A stretch of DNA of 64,000 nt. Source: Raineyella sp034933565. GTDB taxonomy: Bacteria > Actinomycetota > Actinomycetes > Propionibacteriales > Propionibacteriaceae. Below the pieces are notes generated by a model. It did not search any database. It was given only the letters and a program-made list of their open reading frames with translations, and was not told the DNA's origin. Position 1 is the stretch's first letter. Each line of letters starts with the position of its first letter. The position numbers and the translations under genes are program-made. Of this stretch, positions 24,580 through 34,694 are shown in pieces. The stretch lies in assembly GCF_034933565.1 (NCBI RefSeq), contig NZ_JAYFNG010000021.1, positions 29,175 to 93,174 of the forward strand, read 5' to 3'.

Positions 24580-26553
24580 ATGCGATCCCTCGTCAGGATC
24601 CTGTCCACCACCAGGGAACTGTGGCCGTACTACCTCGGCATCGTCGCCAGCTCGCTGCTGATGTCGGTGACCGCCCTGGTCACCCCCTTCATCATCGGCC
24701 GGGCCACCGACGAGGTGGTGGCCATCGCCGGCGGGCACGGTGGCACGGTCCGGACGATCGTGCTGCTGGCCCTCGGCCTGCTGGTCGCCGAACTGCTCAA
24801 CACCGTGCTGACCAACGTCGGCGGCTACCTCGGTGACACGATGACCGCCCGGCTGCGGCAGATCCTGTCGGTGCGCTACTTCGAGAAGCTGCTCGGCCTG
24901 CCGCAGCGCTACTTCGACAACGAGCTCAGCGGCACGATCATCGGGCGGTTGTCGCGCTCGATCACCGAGGTCACCAACTTCCTCAAGTCGATGGCCAACA
25001 CGTTCTTCACCATGCTGGTGACGACGGTGGCGGTGCTGGTGATCAGCGGGTTCTACTCCTGGCCGCTGGCCGTGATGCTGGCCGTGATGTTCCCGGCCTA
25101 CATGTGGCTGACCACCCGGACCTCCAGCAACTGGCAGCGCCTGGAAGGGGAGAAGAACGACCGGATCGACCTCGCCAACGGCCGGTTCTCCGAGGTGATC
25201 GGCCAGATCCGGGTGGTGAAGAGCTTCGTCCGGGAGCGCTCCGAGCTGGCGATGTTCGACGCCCGCTACGGTTCCACCATCGACCTGACCCGCGGCCAGG
25301 CGCGGCACTGGCACACCATGGACACCGCCCGCCGGGCGGTGCTGAACCTCGCTTTCCTGGGCATCTACCTGGTGCTGTTCCTGCAGACCGCGCACGGGGC
25401 GTTCAGCATTGGCGTGATGGTGCTGCTGCTCCAGTTGATGGCTATGGCGCGCACCCCGGTGACGATGATGAGCTTCATCGTCGATTCCGGCCAACGGGCG
25501 ATCGCCGGGTCCGAGTCGTACTTCGAGGTGATGGACCAGGTCCCGGAGGTGCGTCGGGCCCTCCCGGCTGCCCGCGCGGCCGACACCGCAGCCACCGCCG
25601 GGCAGCCATCGGCGCCCGCGGTGGGCCCGGAATCCGCGGCGGGCCCGGTGCCGGATGAGCGGCCGGTGTCGGTGGTGGGGCCGGAGCCGACGGTGGAGAT
25701 GGTCGACCCGCACGCCTTCGCCTTCCGGCACGTCGACTTCGGCTATGAGCCGGGACGACCCGTCCTGTGCGACGTGACCTTCCATGCCGACGCCGGTGAG
25801 CGGATCGCCCTGGTCGGGGAGTCGGGCGGGGGGAAGTCGACCCTGGTGAACCTGCTGCTCGGCCTCTACCCCGCCGACGCCGGCATCGTCAGCCTCGGCG
25901 GGCGCGACATCTCCGCGATGCCGGTCGAGAAGCTGCGCCGCGACGTCGGGGTGGTCTTCCAGGACCCGTCGCTCTTTTCCGGCACGATCCGGGAGAACAT
26001 CGCGTACGGCCGCCCCGACGCCACCGACGACGAGGTCGCCGAGGCGGCCCGCCGGGCGAACGCGGACCGCTTCATCGAACGCTTCCCCGACGGGTACGAC
26101 GCCCTGATCGGCGAGCGCGGGGTGAAGCTGTCCGGAGGGCAGAAGCAGCGCGTCGCGGTCGCCCGGGCGCTGCTCAAGGACGCCCCCGTCCTCGTCCTCG
26201 ACGAGGCGACCAGTTCCCTCGACACCAAGTCGGAGCGGCTGGTGCAGGAGGGCCTGGAGGAGCTGATGGCGGATCGTACGACCCTGATCATCGCCCACCG
26301 GCTGTCGACCATCTCCAGCGTCGACCGGATCGTCACTCTCCGGGACGGGGCGGTGGACGAGATCGGCTCGCCGGCCGAGCTGGCCGTCTCCGGCGGCATC
26401 TACGCCGAACTGCTCGCCCTGCAGGCCTCCGACGACCTGGCCGACCGGGCCCGGCTGCGGGCGTACGGCATCGACGCCGGGGTGGAGACCGGCGATCCGG
26501 ACGACCGGACCGAGGACGCCGAGACCGCGGACGCGGGCGCCGGCCGACGTTGA
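24580..26553 (+). CDS. ABC exporter, fused membrane and ATPase domains
   Basis: A 657-residue half-transporter. Six membrane segments occupy about residues 1-310; an Ala/Pro-rich linker near 325-365 leads to the ATPase with Walker A GESGGGKST, signature LSGGQKQRVAVARALL, Walker B VLVLDEATSSLD and switch IIAHRLSTI. It resembles MdlB/MsbA-like multidrug or lipid exporters and probably works as a homodimer. The ATG at 24580 follows GGAGAAGG. Substrate unknown. Confidence 0.88.
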   Translation: MRSLVRILSTTRELWPYYLGIVASSLLMSVTALVTPFIIGRATDEVVAIAGGHGGTVRTIVLLALGLLVAELLNTVLTNVGGYLGDTMTARLRQILSVRYFEKLLGLPQRYFDNELSGTIIGRLSRSITEVTNFLKSMANTFFTMLVTTVAVLVISGFYSWPLAVMLAVMFPAYMWLTTRTSSNWQRLEGEKNDRIDLANGRFSEVIGQIRVVKSFVRERSELAMFDARYGSTIDLTRGQARHWHTMDTARRAVLNLAFLGIYLVLFLQTAHGAFSIGVMVLLLQLMAMARTPVTMMSFIVDSGQRAIAGSESYFEVMDQVPEVRRALPAARAADTAATAGQPSAPAVGPESAAGPVPDERPVSVVGPEPTVEMVDPHAFAFRHVDFGYEPGRPVLCDVTFHADAGERIALVGESGGGKSTLVNLLLGLYPADAGIVSLGGRDISAMPVEKLRRDVGVVFQDPSLFSGTIRENIAYGRPDATDDEVAEAARRANADRFIERFPDGYDALIGERGVKLSGGQKQRVAVARALLKDAPVLVLDEATSSLDTKSERLVQEGLEELMADRTTLIIAHRLSTISSVDRIVTLRDGAVDEIGSPAELAVSGGIYAELLALQASDDLADRARLRAYGIDAGVETGDPDDRTEDAETADAGAGRR

Positions 26554-26624
26554 CATCGGGCCGGACCTGACACTGGGCCGGACCTGACGCCGGACGGGCG
26601 ACCGAGACCGGGCCGGGCCCCACC

Positions 26625-26659
26625 GATCCGCCCGGCGGAGGATCGCCCCCGGGCGGATC
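26625..26659. terminator. Inverted repeat between convergent ABC exporter and mpg
   Basis: GATCCGCCCGG (26625-26635) is complementary to CCGGGCGGATC (26649-26659). No T tract. Just upstream GGGCCGGACCTGAC is repeated with a 17-bp period (26558, 26575). Confidence 0.5.
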
Positions 26660-26670
26660 GCCCGCCGGTC

Positions 26671-27264
26671 TCAGCCGGCCATGGCGCGCGGATGGCGCTT
26701 GAACACCGACACCGAGGCCGACCCGGCATCCCAGAACCGCCACGGCCGGTCGGCCGCCGTCGCCACATTCACCCGCGGCCCGATCCCCAGCGTCCGGGGG
26801 GTACGGACCGCCGGGAGCAGCCGGACGACCGGCCCGGCCAGCAGGTCGGCCCCGTTGTGCTCGGTGGTGATCCCGAGCGCCCGGCAGAGATTGCCCGGGC
26901 CGCGGGCGAGGTCGCGTGGGACCACGGGGGTGGCCCGCCGGGCCTCCCGGCGCGCCGTGGCCTCCTCCCGGCCGGCCTCGACCTCCCCGGCACGCAGCAG
27001 GACGGCGGTGGCGATCCCCGCGGGCCCGCACACCACGTTGCAGCAGAACGAGCCGTGCAGTTGGTAGACGTAGAGGTGGCCGCTGGGGCCGAACATCACC
27101 GTGTTGCGCCGCGTCTGTCCGCGGTAGGCGTGCGAGGCGGGGTCGTCGCCGCCCTCGTACGCCTCGACCTCGACGAGCCGCACGGTGACGGCCCCGAGCT
27201 GCAGCCGGCAACCGACGAGGAGAGGGGCCACCTCGAGGGAATGACGGGACAGATCGGGCAGCAC
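26671..27264 (-). CDS. mpg: 3-methyladenine DNA glycosylase (AAG/MPG family)
   Basis: It excises alkylated purines. The 197-residue protein has the family core VEAYEGGDDPASHAYRG, RRNTVMFGPSGHLYVY, and PGNLCRALGI. The intercalating-loop region reads YQLHGSFCCNVVCG: relative to the usual Y-G-M-H motif it seems to have His in place of the intercalating Tyr and one residue fewer. Start GTG 27264 is chosen because the protein core begins there; GACAGT lies 6 nt upstream. It is divergent from pfkA. Confidence 0.85.
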   Translation of the reverse strand: MLPDLSRHSLEVAPLLVGCRLQLGAVTVRLVEVEAYEGGDDPASHAYRGQTRRNTVMFGPSGHLYVYQLHGSFCCNVVCGPAGIATAVLLRAGEVEAGREEATARREARRATPVVPRDLARGPGNLCRALGITTEHNGADLLAGPVVRLLPAVRTPRTLGIGPRVNVATAADRPWRFWDAGSASVSVFKRHPRAMAG

Positions 27265-27354
27265 TCTGTCACTGTCGCACCCACCGGTGCCTGCCCGCCG
27301 GGCGGTCCATACACTGGGTCGCGTTCGTACGTCGCCTGCCGAAGGATGCCCACC

Positions 27355-29676
27355 GTGCTCGAGACCCCCGGACCCGTACGCATCGGCGTCCTCACCAGTG
27401 GTGGCGATGCCCCCGGCATGAACCCGGCGATCCGCGCGGTCGTCCGCTCCGCGCTGGCGGCCGGTGCGGAGGTCTTCGCCGTACGCGAGGGGTGGCAGGG
27501 CGCGGTCAACGGCGGCGAGGACATCGTCGCGCTGGAGTGGGACGACGTCTCCGGCATCATGCAGCGGGGCGGGACGGTGATCGGCACCGCACGCTGCCAG
27601 GAGTTCCGGGAGCGCGACGGGCGGCGCGCGGCGGCCCTCAACCTGGTCCGCAACGGGATCGACCGGCTCGCCGTGGTCGGCGGCGACGGGTCCCTGACCG
27701 GTGCCGACACCCTGCGCCAGGAGTGGCACGAGCTGCTCGAGGAACTGGTCGCCGAGGGTCGGCTGGACCGCCAGGTCGCCGACACCCACCCTGACCTGAT
27801 GATCGCCGGGCTGGTCGGCTCGATCGACAACGACATGGTCGGCACCGACATGACGATCGGCACCGACACCGCGCTGCACCGGATCATCGAGGCGGTCGAC
27901 GCCATCGCCTCCACCGCGGCGAGCCACCAGCGGATCTTCATCGTCGAGGTGATGGGCCGCGAGTGCGGTTACCTCGGGCTCAACAGCGCCGTCGCCGGCG
28001 GCGCGGCGTACGTGTTCATCCCGGAGGCGCCGCCCGCCGAGGGCTGGCAGCAGCACATGTGTGATCTGATCCAGCGGGGCCGGGCGGCCGGCCGGCGTGA
28101 CTCGCTGATCATCGTGGCCGAGGGGGCCCGGGACCGGGCCGGCAACCCGATCCACTGCGACGACGTCCGCCAGGCGCTGCAGGACAACCTCGGCCAGGAC
28201 GCCCGGGTGACCATCCTCGGTCACGTCCAGCGTGGTGGATCACCCACCGCGTACGACCGGTGGATGTCGTCGATGGTCGGCGTCGCGGCCGCCGAGGAAC
28301 TCCTCAACGCCACCCGGGACACCGTGCCGGTGGTGATCGGTGTCCACCGCAACCGGATCATCCGCAACCCGCTGGTCGACGCCGTGCGGGCCACCCGGGC
28401 GATCGGTGACCTGGTCCGGGCGCATGACTTCGAGGGGGCCGTCGAGGCCCGCGGCGACGGGTTCCGGCGGATGGTGGAGATCTTCAACGCCCTCGCCGAG
28501 GCCGAGCCCCGGGTCACCCACGGCCACGGCGGCAAGCGGATCGGCATCGTGCACGCCGGCGGCCTGGCGCCGGGGATGAACACCGCGGTCTGGGCGGCCG
28601 TCCGGCTCGGCATCGACGCCGGCCACACCATGCTCGGCATCCAGGGTGGCTTCCCCGGGTTCATGAAGGGACGGGTGAGCGAGTTCGCCTGGGGCGACGT
28701 CGAGGGCTGGACCGGGATGGGCGGCGCCGAGCTGGGCACCCGTCGCGAGGTGCCCCAGAGCGAGGAGCTGTACGGCATCGCCCGCACCCTCGAGGAGAAC
28801 TCGATGGACGCGCTGCTGGTGATCGGCGGCTTCAACGCGTACGAGGCGGTCCAGCTGATGCAGGCGGAGCGGCGCCGCTATCCGGCGTTCGACCTGCCGA
28901 TCGTGGTGCTGCCGGCCAGCATCGACAACAACCTGCCCGAGTGGCGGATGGCCGTCGGCGCCGACTCCGCGCTCAACGTCGCGATGGAGTCGCTGGACCG
29001 GATCAAGCAGTCGGCCGCCGCCAGCCGCCGCTGCTTCGTGGTGGAGACGATGGGCCGCAACTGCGGCTTCCTGGCCCAGGTGAGCGGTCTGGCCGCCGGG
29101 GCCGAGCGGGTCTACCTCAACGAGGAGGGCATCACCATCTCCATGCTGGAGGAGGACGTCCGCCAGATGCGCGCCGCCTTCGAGCAGGGCCGGCGCTTCT
29201 ACCTCGCGGTCCGCAACGAGGAGGCCGCCGAGTACTACACCGCCGACTTCCTCGCCCGGCTGTTCGAGGCCGAGGGCGGCGACCTGTTCGACGTCCGCCC
29301 GATCATCCTGGGTCACGTCCAGCAGGGCGGCAACCCCACCCCGTTCGACCGGCTGGTGGCGACCCGGCTGGCGGCCGCCGGCATCGAGGAGCTCGACCGG
29401 CAGTTCGCCGCGGGCACCAGCACGTACGTCTTCGCCACCGAGAGTGATGAGGCCTATGCGATGACGCCGTTCAAGGAGTTCGAGGACCTGGTCGACCTCG
29501 AGTCGCGCCGGCCCAAGCAGCAGTGGTGGCTGACGATGCGCGAGGTGGCCGAGAAGGTCAACAATCGTTCCTTCGCCGACCAACCCCTGGGGACCGCACC
29601 GGGCGAGCTCGCTGCGGCCGAGGCACGTGGCGAGAAGGCCGGACGGCGGCGGGCCCGTGGCAAGTTCGCCGGCTGA
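27355..29676 (+). CDS. pfkA: 6-phosphofructokinase, double-length eukaryotic type
   Basis: It phosphorylates fructose 6-phosphate in glycolysis. The 773-residue protein is two PFK halves in tandem. The N-terminal half has VLTSGGDAPGMN, GGDGSLTGA (Gly rather than the Asp of PPi-dependent enzymes, so ATP use is likely) and the catalytic SIDNDMVGTDMTIGTDTA. The C-terminal half has IGGFNAYEA and PASIDNNLPEWRMAVGADSA, in which catalytic residues are changed as in eukaryotic regulatory halves. GTG 27355 is 9 nt after AAGG; ATG 27346 overlaps that AAGG. The stretch 29677-29784 after it has small GC-rich hairpins that may terminate it. Confidence 0.9.
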   Translation: MLETPGPVRIGVLTSGGDAPGMNPAIRAVVRSALAAGAEVFAVREGWQGAVNGGEDIVALEWDDVSGIMQRGGTVIGTARCQEFRERDGRRAAALNLVRNGIDRLAVVGGDGSLTGADTLRQEWHELLEELVAEGRLDRQVADTHPDLMIAGLVGSIDNDMVGTDMTIGTDTALHRIIEAVDAIASTAASHQRIFIVEVMGRECGYLGLNSAVAGGAAYVFIPEAPPAEGWQQHMCDLIQRGRAAGRRDSLIIVAEGARDRAGNPIHCDDVRQALQDNLGQDARVTILGHVQRGGSPTAYDRWMSSMVGVAAAEELLNATRDTVPVVIGVHRNRIIRNPLVDAVRATRAIGDLVRAHDFEGAVEARGDGFRRMVEIFNALAEAEPRVTHGHGGKRIGIVHAGGLAPGMNTAVWAAVRLGIDAGHTMLGIQGGFPGFMKGRVSEFAWGDVEGWTGMGGAELGTRREVPQSEELYGIARTLEENSMDALLVIGGFNAYEAVQLMQAERRRYPAFDLPIVVLPASIDNNLPEWRMAVGADSALNVAMESLDRIKQSAAASRRCFVVETMGRNCGFLAQVSGLAAGAERVYLNEEGITISMLEEDVRQMRAAFEQGRRFYLAVRNEEAAEYYTADFLARLFEAEGGDLFDVRPIILGHVQQGGNPTPFDRLVATRLAAAGIEELDRQFAAGTSTYVFATESDEAYAMTPFKEFEDLVDLESRRPKQQWWLTMREVAEKVNNRSFADQPLGTAPGELAAAEARGEKAGRRRARGKFAG

Positions 29677-29784
29677 AGCGGCAGATCGGGGAAGGCCGGG
29701 GATGACACAGCCGGCCGGGACGGCAGGGCTGCCGTCGCCCGCCGGGAGAGCCGGGCGGCGCCGAGACCCGGGCTGCCCGGAGGG

Positions 29785-30513
29785 TCAGGCCTCCTGACCC
29801 CCGGAGCGCCGGAGCACTTCACTGAGCCGGTCGGCCGCGGCCATCACGGCCGGGGCGTGCAGCCGACCGGGTTGGCGGGTCAGCCGTTCGATCGGCCCGG
29901 AGACACTGACCGCGGCGATCACCTTCCCGGAGGGGGAGCGCACCGGGGCGGACACGGAGGCCACACCGGGCTCCCGCTCGCCGACCGATTCGGCGAAGCC
30001 GTGGCGTCGTACCCCGGTCAGAGCCACCGCGCTGAACTCGGCCGACTCCAGCCCGCGCTGCATCCGGTCCGGATCCTCCCAGGCCAACAGGACCTGGGCG
30101 GCCGAGCCGGCGGACATGGTCAGCTGACTGCCGACCGGCACCGTGTCGCGCAGCCCGGAGGCCCGCTCGGCGGCCGCTACACAGATCCGGATGTCGCCCT
30201 GGCGACGGAACAGCTGGGCGGATTCGCCGGTGATGTCGCGCAGCCGGGCCAGCACCGGGCCGGCCGTGGCGACCAGTCGGTCCTCACCGGCGGCGGCGGC
30301 CAGTTCGGCCAGTCGGGGACCCAGGACGAAGCGGCCCTGCAGGTCGCGCGCGACCAGGCGATGATGTTCGAGGGCGACGGCCAGGCGGTGGGCCGTCGGA
30401 CGGGCCAGCCCGGTGCTCTGCACGAGTCCCGCCAGGGTGGTGGGACCGGTCTCCAGGGCACTCAGCACCAGAGCCGCTTTGTCGAGGACACCGACACCGC
30501 TTCCGTTATCCAT
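29785..30513 (-). CDS. ndgR: IclR-family regulator of leucine biosynthesis (NdgR/LtbR type)
   Basis: The 242-residue protein has an N-terminal winged helix (LAGLVQSTGLARPTAHRLAV) and a C-terminal IclR effector domain (GVASVSAPVRSPSGKVIAAV). Its start MDNGSGVGVLDKAALVLSAL and its place divergent from leuCD match Streptomyces NdgR and Corynebacterium LtbR, which control leucine and related genes. CAATAT lies exactly 6 nt before the ATG with TTGCGT 17 bp further upstream, so the mRNA looks leaderless. One candidate operator sits between these elements, suggesting autoregulation. Confidence 0.92.
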   Translation of the reverse strand: MDNGSGVGVLDKAALVLSALETGPTTLAGLVQSTGLARPTAHRLAVALEHHRLVARDLQGRFVLGPRLAELAAAAGEDRLVATAGPVLARLRDITGESAQLFRRQGDIRICVAAAERASGLRDTVPVGSQLTMSAGSAAQVLLAWEDPDRMQRGLESAEFSAVALTGVRRHGFAESVGEREPGVASVSAPVRSPSGKVIAAVSVSGPIERLTRQPGRLHAPAVMAAADRLSEVLRRSGGQEA

Positions 30514-30528
30514 ATTTCGATATTGCAG

Positions 30529-30627
30529 TCTCGAGATGTGAAACGCAAGTCGTGGACGACTACCGCGACCCTGTCCGGGTTGCTACGATAATCTCACGAA
30601 ATGGGACTGAAATCTCGGATTGTGAGA
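30529..30627. promoter_or_regulatory. Three phased operator-like sites between ndgR and leuC
   Basis: Related 15-mers start at 30529 (TCTCGAGATGTGAAA), 30592 (TCTCACGAAATGGGA) and 30613 (TCTCGGATTGTGAGA). Start-to-start spacings are 63 and 21 bp, six and two helical turns. The first lies within the ndgR promoter, the other two around and after the leuC -10 candidate (TACGAT/GATAAT, 30584-30592). The sites are seen; binding by NdgR is inferred from family and position. Confidence 0.6.
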
Positions 30628-30709
30628 CGGTGTGTTGCGCCTTGCCGGTGCTCCGCTCGCCGGACTCACGCCGGAGGTCGTCCTGGTTGATCCGGATGGA
30701 GGACGTTCG

Positions 30710-32125
<1,416 letters not shown>

Positions 32126-32136
32126 GGAGTATCGCC

Positions 32137-32742
32137 ATGGAGAAGTTCATCGAGCACACCGGCACGGCGGTGCCGCTGCGGCGCAGCAACGTCGACACCG
32201 ACCAGATCATCCCGGCGGTCTACCTGAAGCGGATCACCAAGACCGGCTTCGAGGACGGCCTGTTCGCCGCCTGGCGCCAGGACCCGGAGTTCATCCTGAA
32301 CAAGCCGGAGCGCCAGGGTGCCACCATCCTGATCCCGGGCCCGGAGTTCGGCACCGGCTCGTCGCGTGAGCACGCCGTGTGGGCGCTGCAGAACTACGGC
32401 TTCAAGGTCGTCATCGGTTCCCGGTTCGGCGACATCTTCCGCAACAACGCCGGCAAGTCCGGTCTGCTGATCGCCGTCGTCCCGCAGAAGGTCGTCGAGA
32501 AGCTGTGGGATGCCACCGAGGCCGATCCGTCGCTGCCGGTGACCGTCGACCTGGACGCCCGGACCATCACCGCCGGCGATCTCGTCACCTCGTTCGAGGT
32601 GAGCGACTACACCCGCTACCGGCTGATGAACGGCCTGGACGACATCGGCGTCACCCTCACCCACGAGGATGAGATCGCCGCGTACGAGGCCAACCGCCCG
32701 GGCTGGAAGGTCACCACCCTCCCGCTGCGTACGCAGGACTGA
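32137..32742 (+). CDS. leuD: 3-isopropylmalate dehydratase, small subunit
   Basis: The 201-residue partner of LeuC has VDTDQIIPAVYLKRI and the swivelling-domain motif GPEFGTGSSREHAVWAL. The ATG has GAGGAG 7 nt upstream. It ends the leuCD operon before a strong hairpin. Confidence 0.96.
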   Translation: MEKFIEHTGTAVPLRRSNVDTDQIIPAVYLKRITKTGFEDGLFAAWRQDPEFILNKPERQGATILIPGPEFGTGSSREHAVWALQNYGFKVVIGSRFGDIFRNNAGKSGLLIAVVPQKVVEKLWDATEADPSLPVTVDLDARTITAGDLVTSFEVSDYTRYRLMNGLDDIGVTLTHEDEIAAYEANRPGWKVTTLPLRTQD

Positions 32743-32787
32743 GCCGGGCCGTCCGTCAGCCGCACGTCGTCCGTCAGCCGCGGCGCT

Positions 32788-32829
32788 CTCAGTCAGCCGC
32801 GGCGCGCCGGCGGGCCGCGGCTGACTGAG
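32788..32829. terminator. Strong inverted repeat after leuD
   Basis: CTCAGTCAGCCGCGG (32788-32802) pairs perfectly over 15 bp with 32815-32829, loop of 12 nt. It has no T tract. CCGTCAGCCGC-like units are repeated just before it. It lies between convergent genes. Confidence 0.65.
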
Positions 32830-32909
32830 GCCGCGGCCTCTGCGTGAAACGGCAGTAGCTGTCGCGGCGGTGTGCTGCCGGCGCCGCCGCGGCGGCCGGG
32901 GGGCACCTC

Positions 32910-33485
32910 TCAGTGCCAGGCGCTGACCACTCGGGGAACGTCGTCAACGGTGACCATCGCCTGCAGACGCTGCCCCGGGCGCAATCCGAGCACGGGGCCC
33001 AGCAAGGTGGCGGGGGACAACTCGGCCCGCCAGCCCTCGTCGGTCAGCACGGTCCATGGTCCCGTCCACGGCGTCGCGTCGGGGGTGGCTGCCACGGTGA
33101 GCCCGAGATGACGTACCGGCGTGTCCGCCGGGCCCAGCATCGCCGCCCCGTGCCGCCCCTGCCGGGCCCGGCTCTCGTCGGCAGGCATCTCGACCGGTTC
33201 CGCCGTACGCTCGGCGCCCGGGCCACTGACCCGGGCGAGTGAGCCGACCCGGGCGAGCGAACCGTACGATCGCAGCAACCCGCCGAGCCCGATCCACGGG
33301 GAACCCATCGCGTCGGCCACCACGACACCGACACCGGCCCCAGTGGGGCTCAGCTCCTCGATCCGGTCCAGCAGAGCGCACAGGGCGAGCCGGTGCCGGG
33401 CCGGTGCGGGCCAGCCTCGGAAGGCCGCGGCCCGATCCGGATCGGGGGGCAGCAGCCAGCGGACGGGATCGGTGAGGTCGGTCAT
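32910..33485 (-). CDS. Hypothetical protein
   Basis: A 191-residue protein from the ATG at 33485 (the frame extends further up, but into gpsA). It has PVRWLLPPDPDRAAAFRGWP near the N-terminus, a Gly-rich hydrophobic stretch GVGVVVADAMGSPWIGLGGLL, a short duplicated SLARVGSLARV, and a beta-rich C-terminus. I do not recognise a family. Codon bias is normal for the window. It is convergent with leuD and divergent from gpsA. Confidence 0.55.
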   Translation of the reverse strand: MTDLTDPVRWLLPPDPDRAAAFRGWPAPARHRLALCALLDRIEELSPTGAGVGVVVADAMGSPWIGLGGLLRSYGSLARVGSLARVSGPGAERTAEPVEMPADESRARQGRHGAAMLGPADTPVRHLGLTVAATPDATPWTGPWTVLTDEGWRAELSPATLLGPVLGLRPGQRLQAMVTVDDVPRVVSAWH

Positions 33486-33612
33486 GCCTTCGGATGCTGG
33501 CACACCTCGTGCGCGGCCACCAGCCGGGGTCCGGCGGGGTGAGGAAGCGCCAGCAGGGTGCGGGAGAGGACCGGTGACCCCGCCCGCGACGACGCGACGA
33601 TAGGCTGACCGG

Positions 33613-34620
33613 ATGGCACAGTGCTGCATCCTCGGCGCCGGGAACTGGGCGACGGCGTTCGCCCGCGTCCTGGCCGACGCGGGCCATGACGTCACCCTCG
33701 TCGCCCGCCGTCCCGCCGTCGCCGACGCGATCAACCAGCACCGCCGCAACCCCGACTACCTGCCCGACGTCGACCTCGGTGACCGGGTGGACGCCACCAC
33801 CGACCCGGCCCGGGGGCTGGTGGGTGCTGATCTGATCGTCCTCGCGTTGCCCGCCCAGCAGCTGCGCGGCTACGTCGGCCACCTGGCGACGCTGCCGGTC
33901 TGGCGCGACGCGACCGCGCCGGTGCTGAGCCTGGTCAAGGGGATCGAGACCGGCACCGACCTGCGGATGAGCGAGGTGATCGCCCGGGCCGGTGGTGTCG
34001 CGCCGGAGCGGATCGCGGTGTTGTCGGGGCCGAACCTGGCCCGCGAGATCGCCGAGCGCCAGCCGTCGTTGTCAGTGGTGGCGGCGTACGATCCGGCGGT
34101 CGGCGAGCGGATCCAGCAACTCTGCCTGACACCGTCCTTCCGTACGTACACCGTCGACGACGTGATCGGGGTGGAGATCGCCGGTGCGGCGAAGAACGTC
34201 ATCGCGCTCGCGGTGGGGATGGGGGAGGGACTCGGTTACGGTCACAACGCGCTGGCCTCGCTGATCACCCGGGGCCTGCACCAGCTGGGGGCGCTGGGCG
34301 AGGCGATGGGGGGACAGCGGTCGACCTTCGCGGGCCTGGCCGGGCTCGGTGACCTGGTGGCCACCTGCATGTCGCCACTGTCACGCAACCGCGCCTTCGG
34401 CGAACGACTCGGTCGTGGGTGCACCGTCGAGGAGGCCGTGCGGGAGAGTGCCGGGGTGGCCGAGGGGGTGGCCACGAGTCGCGCCGTCCGGGATCTGGCG
34501 CGCGCCCGCGGGGTCGACATGCCGATCGTCGAGGGGGTGGTGGACGTCCTGGAAGGGCGGACCACGCCCGCCGCGATGGTCCCGGTGCTGATGGAACGGG
34601 AGCCCAAACCGGAGCGGTGA
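33613..34620 (+). CDS. gpsA: Glycerol-3-phosphate dehydrogenase [NAD(P)+]
   Basis: It reduces dihydroxyacetone phosphate to sn-glycerol 3-phosphate for phospholipid synthesis. The 335-residue protein has the Rossmann ILGAGNWATAFARVL, LSLVKGIETG, VLSGPNLAREIAE, the catalytic Lys in AGAAKNVIALAVG and LAGLGDLVATC. TAGGCT (33601-33606) is exactly 6 nt before the ATG and no Shine-Dalgarno is present, so the transcript is probably leaderless. ddl follows after 74 bp. Confidence 0.96.
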   Translation: MAQCCILGAGNWATAFARVLADAGHDVTLVARRPAVADAINQHRRNPDYLPDVDLGDRVDATTDPARGLVGADLIVLALPAQQLRGYVGHLATLPVWRDATAPVLSLVKGIETGTDLRMSEVIARAGGVAPERIAVLSGPNLAREIAERQPSLSVVAAYDPAVGERIQQLCLTPSFRTYTVDDVIGVEIAGAAKNVIALAVGMGEGLGYGHNALASLITRGLHQLGALGEAMGGQRSTFAGLAGLGDLVATCMSPLSRNRAFGERLGRGCTVEEAVRESAGVAEGVATSRAVRDLARARGVDMPIVEGVVDVLEGRTTPAAMVPVLMEREPKPER

Positions 34621-34694
34621 TCGGGGTCCGCTCGTCGTCGGGCGGTCCTCCGGGCGGCGGTAGGGTGGTGCCCGTTGCCGTCCCAGGAGGTCCC

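Noticed and set aside
30601..30690. Leader peptide before leuC (ATG at 30601)
   Set aside because: The frame encodes a 29-residue Arg-rich peptide without a Leu run or an associated terminator, so attenuation is not supported.
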